Positions 14,401 to 29,790 of a stretch of 64,000 nt of DNA are shown here, in pieces. Both the position numbers and the translations under genes were made by a program. Numbering within the stretch: position 1 is the first letter of the stretch; each line of letters begins with the position of its first letter. Origin of the DNA: Vanilla planifolia (lineage: Eukaryota > Streptophyta > Magnoliopsida > Asparagales > Orchidaceae). The notes under the pieces were generated by a model. The model was not told the DNA's origin and made no database searches. It saw only the letters and a program-made list of their open reading frames with translations. The DNA lies in NCBI GenBank assembly GCA_023846275.1, contig JAIUJO010001461.1:23535-87534 (forward strand), given 5' to 3'.

Positions 14401-17400
14401 CAGAAAAATACACACATGGACACATACGTGTGCACACATATATGCACACACAATGCTTGTACAGACAAACATTCGCACACACATAAACATAAACACATGC
14501 AAATGCACAAACTTACACATGCACTCATACAAACATGCACACACACATGCTATTATACAAACTCACACATACTTAGAGGCACACATATGCACACATGCAC
14601 ACACACATGTCAACATGCACCCACACACACGCATGCACAGACATACATAGTCACACACACACATACGTATGCTCCCACATGCATACATACATACACACTC
14701 ACAAGTATACACATGCAAAGAGATATGCACACATGTTCATAGTCACAAAGGCTTGCACATGCAAACATACACGTGAATACTTGCACACATGCACACATAT
14801 ACACATGAGGACATGTGCATACAAGCACACATGCATACACAAGCACACACATATACACAGAAACACACACACACCCCTATAGGTATAGACCCACAAAAAA
14901 AAGTATGCACACATATGCACACACATGCATAAAAATATGTACATAAACACACACACACACACACATGCTCATATACATGCACATGCACACATACACACAC
15001 ACAAACTCATGTATGTATGCACACAAAAACACACACACACTCACAAGCACACATAGGCACACATATGTACTCTACCGATATGCATGCACACACACACACA
15101 CGCTTACATGCACACAAAAGCATATGCTCACACATGCATAAGAAAGCACAAGTACTAACACACTCACAAACATGCACATGCATGAACATTGATGCATGCA
15201 CATACATGCACATGCTCACACACACATAGAAATGCACAATCACACTCTCACACATGCTAACACATGCATACACACATACATAAACGTAGACACACACAAA
15301 TGCACTTACATAAGCACACACATACACACATACAAATGCATACAAAACCATATGCACATACACACACACACACGTGCACATAATCATTAATGCAAACACA
15401 TACACAAAACACAAACACACAAACATTGGCATAGACATGTGCACACATATCCAGATACCATGCACACACACATGCACTCAAACATGCACACACACACACA
15501 TGTGTACACACACAAACACAAGAAGAAGCATGCACATGCACACACATGCATGCACAAACACACATAAACACACACCCATACAAAGGAACACAAACATGCA
15601 TACACATAAAAACCCACACACACACACACATAGATGCACACACACATATGCATACACACACACACACACACATGTCGACACACACACACACGTATGCACA
15701 TAAACACACACAACCATAGATACATGCATAGACATGAACTCACACAAACACATATGGACACACAAACAAACATACATGCTCACATGCACATGGACATGAA
15801 CACACACACATTCACATACACATACACACACTCACACACATGTGAAGGTACACACACACATGTATACACATATAAACACATGTGCACATATGCACACACC
15901 CACACAAATGCTTGTAAGTACAAGTGCACAAACATGCACCCCTATACACACAAAAACACACTTGCACACAAACTAGCAAATGCACACAAACATACACAAA
16001 TGCCTGTGTAAGTCCACTCGTACAAAGACACATACTTGCACACACACATGCACACACCTTTTCGCAACATCTATGCATGATGACACTTATGCATGCATAA
16101 TCAAACTCACATGCACTAGCACACAGACACACACATGTAGTTACACTCACAAATGCACATGCACATGCATGCACATATATATGTCCACATACACACATGC
16201 ATGCAAACACACACAAGAACACCCACACCCACACCCACACACATGCATACACATAGACACATACACACAACACACACACACATGCTCACATCGACACATG
16301 GACATATACACACACAAATACACATGCACACAAGTTTACTAATAGGTACATGCACAAGCATGCACACACACACCTACACATACGCACAAACTAACATAGA
16401 CTCATAAAAGAACACGCATGCACACTCGTACATACAAAAATAAATGCACGCATAAGCATATACACACACACACATAAACATGAACACACTTGCACACACA
16501 TGCACCACATAAGGACCATCACAGACCTATGCACACACAAACACTCATAGACATACACAAACTTTTATGCACGCCCATGCAAACAAACATGGACATGCAT
16601 TCCCATTAACACACAGACATGCACACATGCACATGCAAATGAATGCAATAACATAATCACACATACACACATAGCCATGCACATGCACACAATGACTCAT
16701 AAACATACTCACCCACATAAGCATTCACATGTGCAAGCACACACATCCATATATACATAAGGACATCCACACACATACAGACATCATAAAACACAAAAGC
16801 ATGCAAACAAACACATGCACACAAATGCATGCATTTGCACACTTGCACGCATACACACACATATGCATAAATACACAAACACATAAACGTGCATGCATAC
16901 ACACCAATAGAAATACATTCTACACATACACACACATGCATGCATACACACACGCACATGAACAAACATATGTACACATATGCATGTATATACGTGCAAT
17001 CACACACATAGACATGAACACATTTACACACATATGCACAAACAAACTTGCACACAGGTGCACCCATGCACCCATGTGTGCATATAGACACACACATGTC
17101 TACATATGCATACACAAATACACACACAACCATGCAGGTGCACAAGCACACATGCACAAGGACACACATGAATGCATGTACACACATATTCACATATGTG
17201 TACATGTACACATGCACACAAGAATAAACATGCACATAAACACATTCAAACACACAAAAACTTGAACACACTCATGCAAATTGACACACATTCACATGCA
17301 CAAACACTCATACATGCAAGCATGCACACACACATAAATAAATACATATGCACCCACACACATATGCATAGTCAACACAAACTCACATACATGAACAACA

Positions 17401-18466
17401 TGCACACATAGATGCACACATACATGTATAATCACATGCATATGCATAACAACACACATAGGCAAACACATGCGCACACCAAAACATGCACATATACAGT
17501 CATATGCACCCATGCACACACATATACATATATGTGGACAAGCACACCACACACAAGCATACACACAGAAGAACACACCCCCACACATGGATGTACATAC
17601 ATGTATGTATGCACATAAGCACACAAATCCATTTAGAAATACACACACATACAAACACATGCACATAGATGCACACACACACATATATACATGTATTCAC
17701 ATGCATAATAATAGACATACACATGCACACACAAACACACTTGTGCACACATGTAGTCACACACACATACATATGCATACACATACAAAAACACATATGA
17801 ACACATGCATGCACTCACAAGTACACATGCACACATGTAAACAAACATAAGCATACACATGTGCACATCTATACACACACACGAACACATGTATGCACAT
17901 GCACACACAACACAAACATGAGTGCACACACAAAAAAATTCATGTCCACACACACTCATGTAGACACACAAACACACATGCACACACGTGCACTTATGCA
18001 CACATGAATGCACATGCATGCATACACACACTTATACACACACCTTCACACATGCACACATGTATATGAATGAACACACTGACACACACATGCACAAACT
18101 AACAAAAAACACAAGCAAACACACATACAAAAGCACACACATGCCCACACATCCACACACACAAACGCACACTCACACACATACATATGGCACACAAACA
18201 CACATATGCATACCCAAATACACATATAGACAGACATACATGCATACACATAAAAAGTACACACTTAGGCTCAAGTGCAAGCATGGACACACATGTCCAT
18301 GCACATGAAAACTGTACACACACACACACTCACACAGACACACATGCACCTACATGCATGCACAAACGCACTAGCGCACACACACACGAAGACGTACATA
18401 TGCATGCACAAACACTGGTACACATTCACACAGGAAAACTACTTTGCATGCACATGTGCACAACCT

Positions 18467-18528
18467 GCATAAAGATGCACATGCACACTAACAAATTGCA
18501 TAAAGATGCACATGCACACTAACGACTT
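18467..18528. repeat. 31-bp tandem duplication
   Basis: Two adjacent copies start with gcataaagatgcac at 18,467 and 18,498. They are identical for about 28 bases and then diverge (acaaatt against acgactt). This is a local recent duplication within the CA array. Confidence 0.9.
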
Positions 18529-20966
18529 GTAAATGGGCTAATGAATGCAAACACAAATGTATATGCAAATAATTACATAAGCATGAAAGAACACACACAT
18601 ATGCACACACATGCAGACAAATGCACAAAAGCATACACATGCACAAGCACATGCACACACATGCACACAATTACACAAATACATACACACACATGCACAC
18701 ACAGATATATATGCATGCACACGTGCATGCATGTAGGCACACACACACTTACAAACACTTGCATGCAAGTACACATGCACACAAACATTCTCACACACAC
18801 ACATGCATGAAGACATATACATATGCGCTTGCACGCACAAACACACACATCAACACATAGGCACATACAAAGACACACACACATACACAAATGTATTCAC
18901 ATGCACAAACAATTGATGCTCTAGTATAGGCCCTCACACACGCACCTAATCATGCACATGAACATGCACATATAAACATTAACATATGCATGCATACACA
19001 TGAACACACACACATTGACACTTGCACATAGGCATAAACATACAAACAAACATACATGCAGGCATATACATGCATATACACATGCACAAACATAAAGATG
19101 CATCCATAGACACACACAGAGATTCACTTATACACCCAAATGCATACAAATATATGCACACATGTACACACACATGTAAACATACACACATGCATATAAA
19201 AAAATATACATGCACACATATATATACAAAGTCACATTCACACATATACACACACACATGCATGCACATGCACACAAACTCATGCAAACTCATATGCACA
19301 CTCACATGTAAACACAAACACACATGCATGCAATAACATGCTCAAACATAGACACACACATGAACAAATGCATACACGAATACACACACCCATGCTCATA
19401 CCCATGAATGCACAAGCACCCACACAAACCCAGACCTATGCACACACCCAAACACACACATACACCAATGAATAAATAGACACACAAACATATGCCCAGC
19501 ATACGCATGTGTGCACATGCATACACATAGATAACACACATAAACCCACATGCACACAAACACATGCATACATACATACATAGACACAAGACATCTTTTT
19601 CCACTTCATAGGCACACATGCAAATACACAAAGACACACACACACACGCTGGCACTCACAAACATGCACAAACACATGCTCATACATACACATTCCCACA
19701 CACACATATACATGCAAACATGCATGCACACATAAAAACACAAGCATGCACACTAGCACACTCATCGCCGTACACGTACACGCATGCACACATGCATGAG
19801 AATTCACATATGCTTGCACATGCATAGACACATTCACACATGCACAAACAAGCACACACACATACAAAAACACATGCATGCACACACATATACATGCAAA
19901 CAAACATACACAATCACAAAAATACGAACATGCAAGTAAACAAACACATCCACAAGCACTCATTCACACTTACACACACGAACACACACATGTGTGTGAG
20001 TGCACATGCACAGAGACAAACACACATGCACATAGGCATATACATGTATACACACATGCATACTGATACACACACACGACAGCACACATGAACACACACA
20101 TGCACAAATACTCACATGCGCACGCACACACACTCACACAAAGATGCACAAATGCACGTGCACAAAAATACACACACAAATGATCATGTACGTATACACA
20201 CACACATGTACATAAACGCACATCTGCATGTACACACCCACAAACATTGACACACACGTGTGTGCATGCATGCACGCACACACAAACATGTGCACACATG
20301 AAAGCAAAAACACACACACATGCATGTACAGACAAATGCAAACACACACATCCATACATATACCCCCACCCCCCCACATAGGCACAAACCCATGCATGCA
20401 CACAAACACACAATTGCATACAAATACACATGCATGCACCCTTACACACACAAGTAGATACACACACATGAATACATGCATAAACAAATTCAAATTCGTA
20501 TGCCTGCACACACATAGCCACACTCATGCACACACATACACCCACAAATGTTGACATGCATGCACATAGACATGAACATGTGCACACACACATAAACACA
20601 TACTCTCACACATACACATACACACACACATAGAAAAGAACACATGCATACACACACACACATGCATGTGCACATTATGTACACAAACAAGCACTCATGT
20701 AGGCAAGCACAGAAACATACACACAGACACTCAAACCTGAATGCACGCGTAAATAAATGGGTCTACAAACACACAAACACACACATGCACAAAAGCACAC
20801 ATACATATACACACACACACACACTTAGCCACACAAGTATAATATACACACACATATGTAGGCATGCATTCACACACCCACATGCACACACAAACATATT
20901 AACACACATACATGCAAACATGCACATGTGCACATGAACATGCATATGTACCCAAAAAAATATATG

Positions 20967-21000
<34 letters not shown>

Positions 21001-21875
21001 TGCACAAACATGCATATGTAGAAAAAAAACACGCATAAACTTGTACACACACCTACACACATGCATACACTCACACAGACATGCAACACACACAAATATA
21101 CACACACACACATGTACACCTAAATGCATACAAAAATGTACAAGCATGTGAACATGCATATACACTAACACACACACATGCCCAAGCACACACACACGTA
21201 GTAATGCATGTATAAGCATGCACAGTCACATTGAGACATACACAGACATACACAAACTTGCACATCGACACATGCATGCTGACAAAGACACACATGTGCA
21301 CAGATGCATGTGCATAGCCACACATACCCACGTGTGCACACATGCACCCACTAATACACACACACTCACACACATTCACATGCACACATCTAAACACATG
21401 CAAGCATACACACATGCACACTCACACACACATGCGAGTGCATACACCCACACCAATGCACACACACGTAACACAACACACAGATGTGCATGCATACACT
21501 CATATAGATACACATGCACCCACACACAAGCACACACGCTTATGCACAAAATGACACACATACATAAACATGCACATGAATGCATACATACATGCACACA
21601 TGCCCACACCCATAGACTCAAGCACACATAAACACACAAATGCACACACACACACCCACACATACACACAAATTGATACATATGCATAAACATATGCACA
21701 CACGTACACATACACATACATGTACATGCATAGACATGTACATTAGCACACATGTATAAATATGCTCACGCATAGACACACACATTGAGGATCATAGTCA
21801 CATGCACAAGCAAACATGCACACAAGTAGACACACATGTATGCACACATGTTCATAAGCACACATGCATGTGTGT

Positions 21876-22295
21876 GTGCACACACACACATATGAATGCA
21901 TTGCACACATGAACACACACACACATGGGCTCACACATGCACACATAGACATGCACAAACACAAAGGCACATTCAAACACACACGCACACTCGTATGCAC
22001 CTATATGCACACACATGCATGGAGACACACAACCATAGACATGTATTCACACATACATATATACACACACGCACACACATAAAACAAGTGCACACACACA
22101 CATATGAATGCATTGCACACATGAACACACACACACATGGGCTCACACATGCATACATAGACATGCATAAACACAAAGGCACATTCAAACACACACACAC
22201 ACTCATATGCACCTATATGCACACACTTGCATGGAGACACACAACCACAGACATGTATTCACACATACATATATACACACACCCACATAAAACAA
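21876..22295. repeat. 212-bp tandem duplication, two near-identical copies
   Basis: Copies begin at 21,876 and 22,088 with gtgcacacacacacatatga. By eye about six substitutions, five of them transitions, separate them over about 190 aligned bases, plus a small length change at the end. This is far closer than the match to the related sequence near 57.0-57.3 kb, so the tandem step happened after the long-range duplication. Confidence 0.95.
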
Positions 22296-22297
22296 TT

Positions 22298-22373
22298 GCA
22301 CACACAAATACATAGATGCACATGCACACACAAACATAGATGTGCACATGCACACACAAACATAGATGCACAC
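22298..22373. repeat. 26-bp short tandem repeat, three units
   Basis: Units start at 22,298, 22,324 and 22,350 and share gcacacacaaa followed by acatagat or catagatg. They sit directly after the 212-bp duplication, so this small area has expanded repeatedly. Confidence 0.85.
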
Positions 22374-25300
22374 ACACACACACACGTGTGCATGAACACT
22401 TATGCACTCACACACAAACACATGTACAATATGACACACACCAACACACTCATAATGGAAAACACAAACATGTACACACAGTCAAAAGCACACAAAGTTA
22501 CTCATGTATACACCATACGCACATACACACACAAACACATTCACAAATATATACATGTATGAACACACACACAAACATGTGTGTGCAATAGTACACATGC
22601 ACATACATGTATATGCACAAACTTGCTTACAGATGCACATATGTATGCATACACACACAAACACTCATGCACACATATGAACACTTGAAAGCATAAAGAC
22701 ACATACATATGCATGCACACACACATACACAAACATGCACATGCACAGACACACACATGTGCTTGTATAAACATTCACACATCTACAATAATGAACACAC
22801 AATAAATGCATGCACACACACATAGACATACTTGTGTGCATCTACACATGCATGCACACACACTCACTTATGTAGGCACACACCAACATGCACAAACACA
22901 TTCATAAACAAACATGCTCACATACTCACACACATGCACACACAGACACATGCAAACCCACACACATGCACGAACATCTGTAGATGTATATACACACCAA
23001 CATCTACAGACACTTATAGATACAATAACATAGACACATATTCAACCAAAAGAAAAAATATACTCAGACACACAGACAAAGAGGAATACAGACACACACC
23101 AGCATACACATGCAAACACAAACACAATGATGCATGCACCTAAGTAGTTACACATGCATGCACACACGTGCATGCATGCAAACTCATGTGTCAACACACA
23201 CACACACATGCACACAAGTGCACATTCAAGAACACTCATGTAAATACAAATGTACATACACATGCACAGACAAACACATGCTTGCATGCACACACAAAAA
23301 TGCACATGCATGCACACACACACACGTACACACATTCACACAAGCATGCAAGGATACACACATACATAAACACATGGATATGCATACACATGCATATACT
23401 CAAGCAAACATGCACACACAAGCACACACAAAGACATATATGTATGCATACACACAATTGTGTAAAGACATGCATATGCAGACACACACATGAATACACA
23501 CACACACACATGTGCACACACTACATACACACATGTGTATGCATACACTAGTAAACACACTCCCACACACTCGAACACACACATGCACCAATGTACTCAA
23601 TTACACACACATTTGCATGCCTACAGTCACACACACATGCATGCATGCTTGCAAACGCACTCAAACACCAACATAGACCCCCATGCACACATGCTCACAC
23701 ACACACATTCATGCATGCAATACACACATAAACCTACACACGCATGCACATAAATTCACATTCTTGGGCATGCATGAAATGCACACACATGGAAACAAAC
23801 ACACACACACACACAAAAATTACTTACACACATGCATATGCATAACCACAGATACACCTCAGCACACATGCACACACATGTACCCACCCCATCCCACACA
23901 CACATGCAAGTACACATGCACACACAAATACATGTACAAACACACATGCACACTTACAAACACATATAAGCATACAAACAAATGCACATGCACACACATG
24001 TAGGCTAATACACTCACACAACAACACACCCACACCCACACATATGTAAACACATTTGCAAAGCACAAACACATGAACATGCATGCACACACACACTTAT
24101 AGAAAAATCCTCACATACACACACACACGCATGCATATACACACACACATACATGCACACACATGCACATAAATATGCACACACATACACACAAATATTG
24201 GTGTGGATAAACACACACGAATACAAGCACATGTGCATGCACCTACAAACACACATAAGCACATACACACACACATGCACACAAACACCACACACATATG
24301 TGCATACATGCACACATGCACACATACACACATATGCACTCACATATGCACATGCAGACAAACTTGCACAAGTACATGCATGCACATACATACACAATTA
24401 GATGTAAAAATTTGCACAAGCATGCACATACTTACACGTAATCACATAAAGACAAACACATGATTGCACATAAATGACCACGTACACATATGCACACGTA
24501 CACACACACATGCACAAGTGCACACATGCACACACTCTACACACATACACACACATGCATGCACACATGCACACTCACACTCCAACACACATAAACATGC
24601 ATATACACACACATGCACTCACACACGTACATGCATGCAAACACAAACACATACATACACATGTATGTATGCATGCATGCTTGCACACATACCCATACAC
24701 ACACGTGTAGCCATGAATACCCATGCATATAAACACATGCACATGCACAGACGTGCACTCGCACAAACACAAATAAGAACTCACACAATGACACACATGC
24801 ACATGTCAAAGAACACTCACAAGAAAATTTAGGAGACACCACATGCACACATAAAAATGCAACATACACATACACATGCACAAGCACACACATATGCTTG
24901 CACAAGAACTTTCACACACAGGCACAAACATTCAGCACACATGTGAACACATAAAGTCACATAAACCCTCGCAAATAGGCATACCAACATATATATATGC
25001 ACACACTCACATTCAAATGCACACATTCACACACACACACACACCCACACATATATGCACACCCACACACACATACACATGCACATGCACCCACACACAA
25101 TCATGCCCACATACATAAACATGCACATGCACACAAACATAAACACACAACCACACATGCACACATACACACATGCCCATACACACACATGAACATTCAC
25201 ACAAACACATATACACACATGAATCCATCCAGATGCACATGCATGCACAAACACACACAAATGCAAACACAAACACACACACACACATATGTATGCAAAG

Positions 25301-28300
25301 GAACACTCACTCACATAAGTTGTACATATATGTAGACATGCATGCATAATCGTAGACACTCACATACATGCATGCACGTACACACACACATATATGCCCA
25401 TGCACACATTCACACAAACTTGAAAACACATAGACACATGCATGATCAAACCCACACACATGCACAGATGCACATTCATGCACATAGTGGCATACAAACT
25501 TGCACACACCCATAGGCATACAGACACACACCAATATGAAGACACAGAGACATGCTCAAACACACACACATGCACATACACAAACACATATGCACATAAA
25601 TGCATGCATGCATGCATATGCACACACACACACACACATGAGTACAAACACATATACATACACACACATAAGAACACACACATGCCCATAGGCACATTCA
25701 CATTAAAAAATGCTAGCACACACATACTCATATGAGTACCTATGCACACACACATACATGCACATATACAAGTGTACCTGAGTACACACAAGCAAATATA
25801 CAAGCATACCCATGTAGATAAGCATATACACATGTATGCATGCACACATGTGCACACACATACACACACACATGTATAATCAAATACATGCACACACACA
25901 TGCACAAACAAATACATATGCACCCATACACACATTATGCTCCAATGTAGACACAAATGCACATGCACAAACTTGTTCTCACACACCACAGACACCAACA
26001 CACAAACACACATGCACACCCACTCACACATCCACACACACCCACACACACACATCCCTAGATGCACAATTAAACACACATACACATGCCCACACATGGG
26101 CATACATGAATGCACACACATGCACATACACATGCATGCATATATGTACATACATGGATAGACACACACACACATATACATGCACATGCACAATCATATA
26201 CAATTGCACATGAACACACACACACGTGTAATAGTACAAACACACACATAAAGGAATACCCATCCACATGCACATGCACACATGCAAACACACACACACA
26301 AGAACACATGCACATATGTACACAAACACACACACATGTCCACATGTTTACACCAATGAATGCACATGCACACAAACACACAACCACACACTTGCATACA
26401 GATAGGCACACATCACACCTAAGCATGCACACGCGCAAACACACACGTTCATAAGACACACACACACACACTCATATGCACACACACTCTCATAGACATG
26501 CACCTACACATGCACATAAGTACACACAAAATGTGCACACACGCATGCACCCATGCTTGCTCATAAGCACACACATGCACAAACACAATCTACCATGAAT
26601 ACACAACTACACACACATGCACACACATGCACATTCACACACACACACATAAACATACACACATAAAACATAGGCACACACACACATAGATAGGCATGCA
26701 CACATACAAACATCCACACACAAACACTAACACATATTGACATGCACCTACATGCACTTATATACATGTGTATAAAACCATACAAACACACACATAGATG
26801 CACACATGCAGGGACATAGAAGAAAAATCTCACACTCACACTAATGCAAGTACACACACATGTGCACTCATATACACACACACACACACATACTTGTACA
26901 CTCCGATGTTAACAAACATGCATAGATTTGCACAAGCACATGCAAACACACTCACATGCACTCAGATATACATAGATGCATGCATGCAAATACATGAACG
27001 CATGAACGTAAAAGGATAAACACAAAGACATGCAGGCACGTGCACATGCTTACACATATTTGCACACACACACCACAAGTGAACATGAACATGTACACAC
27101 ATGCAAGCACATATAGACATGTGCACATACAAACACACACACATGCAAACATACACACATACACATGCACACACACACACACATGCATGCGCACATATGT
27201 AAATATGCACACAGATACATGCACATGCACATGCACATACACCAACACACACCCACATAAACACATACACACACATGCACATACATGAGCACACACACAC
27301 TCATACGTACACAAATATACATGCAAGTAGAACAACCAAATCAAGGACATGTAAATGCGTGCATGACACAACTACTCATACATACATGCACACATATGCA
27401 AACAAATGTACACAAACACAAACTCACACCCACACATAAGATCACTTACATGAACACTCATGCTCACACAAACACAAGTACACATGCACACATGTGAACA
27501 CACAAGCATTAGCACACGTGCAAGTGTGCACACACACATATCCACACACACAAGCACATACACACACACCCACACACAGACGCACTTGCCAATGCAACAC
27601 ATACATGTGCACACACATGCACACATGAACACATGTGTATGCACATGCTCACACTAACATGTGCACACACATACATACACACACAAACACAAACCTAAGC
27701 ACACATGCACACATGTAAACACACAAAGGCATTAACACATGTGCACATGCAAACATATTCACATAGACACCAACACACACCCATACACCAATGCACATGC
27801 TCATGCAGTACAAAAATGCACATGTGCACACACACACACATAAACATGCACAAATCCACACACTCACATATGCACACACAAACATATACTCACATAAACT
27901 CATATGTGCATGCAAACACATAGAAACCTACATACACACACACATAAGCACATGAATGCATCCAGACACACACAAAGCACACAAACACATGCGCACATAG
28001 AAGCATGCACACACACCCACTTCGATACGCATACCTACACACACTTGCACACACACCTACAAATGCACAACCCCATGCACATGCACATACACATACAAAC
28101 ATAAACAAAAACTTGCACACACTCACACAAGTATATGCACAAACACATATATACATGCACATACAAACACATCCACTTACATGCATGCACACACACACAA
28201 GCATATATGTACACATGTATACACATGCACAAACATGCACGTGAGTGCATGTGAAAACAAGCTCACACACATACACAGACACAAACACATGCATTTATGC

Positions 28301-29412
28301 ATGCAAAAACATACACACTCATCCACACACAGGCATGTATGCACTAACACATACACTGACACCCACACACATGCAAAATTGCATGCACATGCACATGTAA
28401 CACACATGTACATGATCACACCCACAACTACATGTGCACACACATGGACAAATATGTACAAAAAAAATACACTTGTACAAACACACACACATACACATAT
28501 ACACACATATATATGCACACACACACACACGCACCAATGCACACACTTATATGCACACACACACACACACCCACACACACACATGCACACGTGCATGCAT
28601 GTATGAACTCACACATAGATACTTGCACACATGCATGAACCCACACATGAACAAACAAGTACACATAAACACACAAAACATGCTCATGAATATACAAACA
28701 CACACATACAAGCACATACACACACAAACATGCATGCACACACAAGCACACACACACACACATGCATACACATAAGCACAAACATTCCCACAAAAAGACA
28801 CATACACACACTCTTGCACACAAAAACTAACATAGATACACATGAACACACAGCCACATGTGCATAAACTCTACTCATATACTGACAAACATAGACCCGA
28901 TGGCTCTCACACACACATGCATACACACAATCATGTAAACACATGTACATATACATGCATAGGCACACACACGCACAAACAATAGCATACACACACACCC
29001 ATGTGCATGTGCATGCACACATATACATGCACATCACATACATGAACACCTATACCTCATATACACAACACTTGCACACACACAAAGGGCACACACATAC
29101 AAAAGCATACACAAACACAAAAGCATATAAACACACATGCGAACATGCATAAACACATGCATAAGTATGCACACACACAAAAATGCAAGAACATATACAC
29201 ACACTCTCACACACATGTTCATCCACACACATAGACTTGCAAGAATATGCATATATTAACACAAATTAACACATACACAAAAATAAAAACATGCACATAC
29301 ATGTAAAAATAAACATATACACATGTGCCCATGCAAACACACACGGACATGAACAATGCACAAACTCATGGACTCACCCAAACACATAGACATGCAAATG
29401 GACACACGTATG

Positions 29413-29438
29413 CACACACACACACACACACACACACA
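29413..29438. repeat. Perfect (CA)13 microsatellite
   Basis: Thirteen uninterrupted CA units. Runs this pure are uncommon in the arrays, where most stretches are interrupted by TG, TA or CATG steps, so it is probably a recent expansion. Confidence 0.9.
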
Positions 29439-29754
29439 TAACTACCCACACAAATGCATGTTCACATACACACACACATACACACTAAAATACACACACA
29501 AACACATACATATTGGCACATGAACACACACATCGAAAAACATGTGCAAACATGCATGTACCACACACATGCACAAGTGCACATCAAAGCACACACACAC
29601 ACAAACACACTCAGATGTACAAACACACATACATGCACATGCACCTACCTAGATACACACATATGCACACACACTGGCTTACACTTATGCATAAACACAC
29701 ACACATGCATGCACACACATGCTCATGATCATGCAAGAAAACACATACAGATGC

Positions 29755-29790
29755 ACTCGTATATGTGCTCTAATTATCATGCATGTATTT
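29755..29790. other. Array polarity switch, CA to TG
   Basis: The plus strand changes from CA-rich (ending acacatacagatgcactcg) to TG-rich (from catgcatgtatttgtgtg) within about 30 bases. The junction contains a short non-alternating stretch, gtgctctaattatcatgc. No inserted element lies between the two arrays here. Confidence 0.9.

Larger units (their letters stand above)
21780..28480 (+). repeat. Long-range repeat, copy A
   Basis: Irregular landmark words of this segment recur in the same order about 35-37 kb downstream (copy C) and, for its right part, about 19.5-20.1 kb downstream (copy B). Examples against C: the ccatagacatgta neighbourhood near 22,236 with 57,193; caataatgaacacac at 22,785 with 57,780; agacccc near 23,675 with 60,593; caaacacaatctaccatg near 26,580 with caaacacaatctatcatg near 63,615. 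Examples against B: tgatcacacccac near 28,411 with 48,366, and cacttgccaatg near 27,583 with tacttgtcaatg near 47,708. The landmarks are non-alternating words, so chance agreement of CA repeat is an unlikely explanation. Limits are approximate. No gene is seen. Confidence 0.8.
11416..29765. repeat. Degenerate CA-polarity simple-sequence array (18 kb)
   Basis: This has the same grammar as the left block in the opposite polarity: the plus strand reads acacacatgcacacatgcatacac and similar. Pyrimidine-purine alternation is mostly kept. It contains longer-range structure: copy A of a multi-kilobase repeat (about 21.8-28.5 kb) and local tandem duplications at 18.5, 21.9-22.3 and 22.3 kb. A short C-rich break in alternation lies near 20,362-20,376. 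Every open frame in it reads as His/Thr-rich on the plus strand or Cys/Val/Met-rich on the minus strand, in all phases, so none is called as a gene. Confidence 0.95.

Noticed and set aside
22298-22373. Regularly spaced short repeats as a CRISPR-like array
   Set aside because: The units are contiguous with no unique spacers, made of CA repeat, and lie in a eukaryotic plant-like context.
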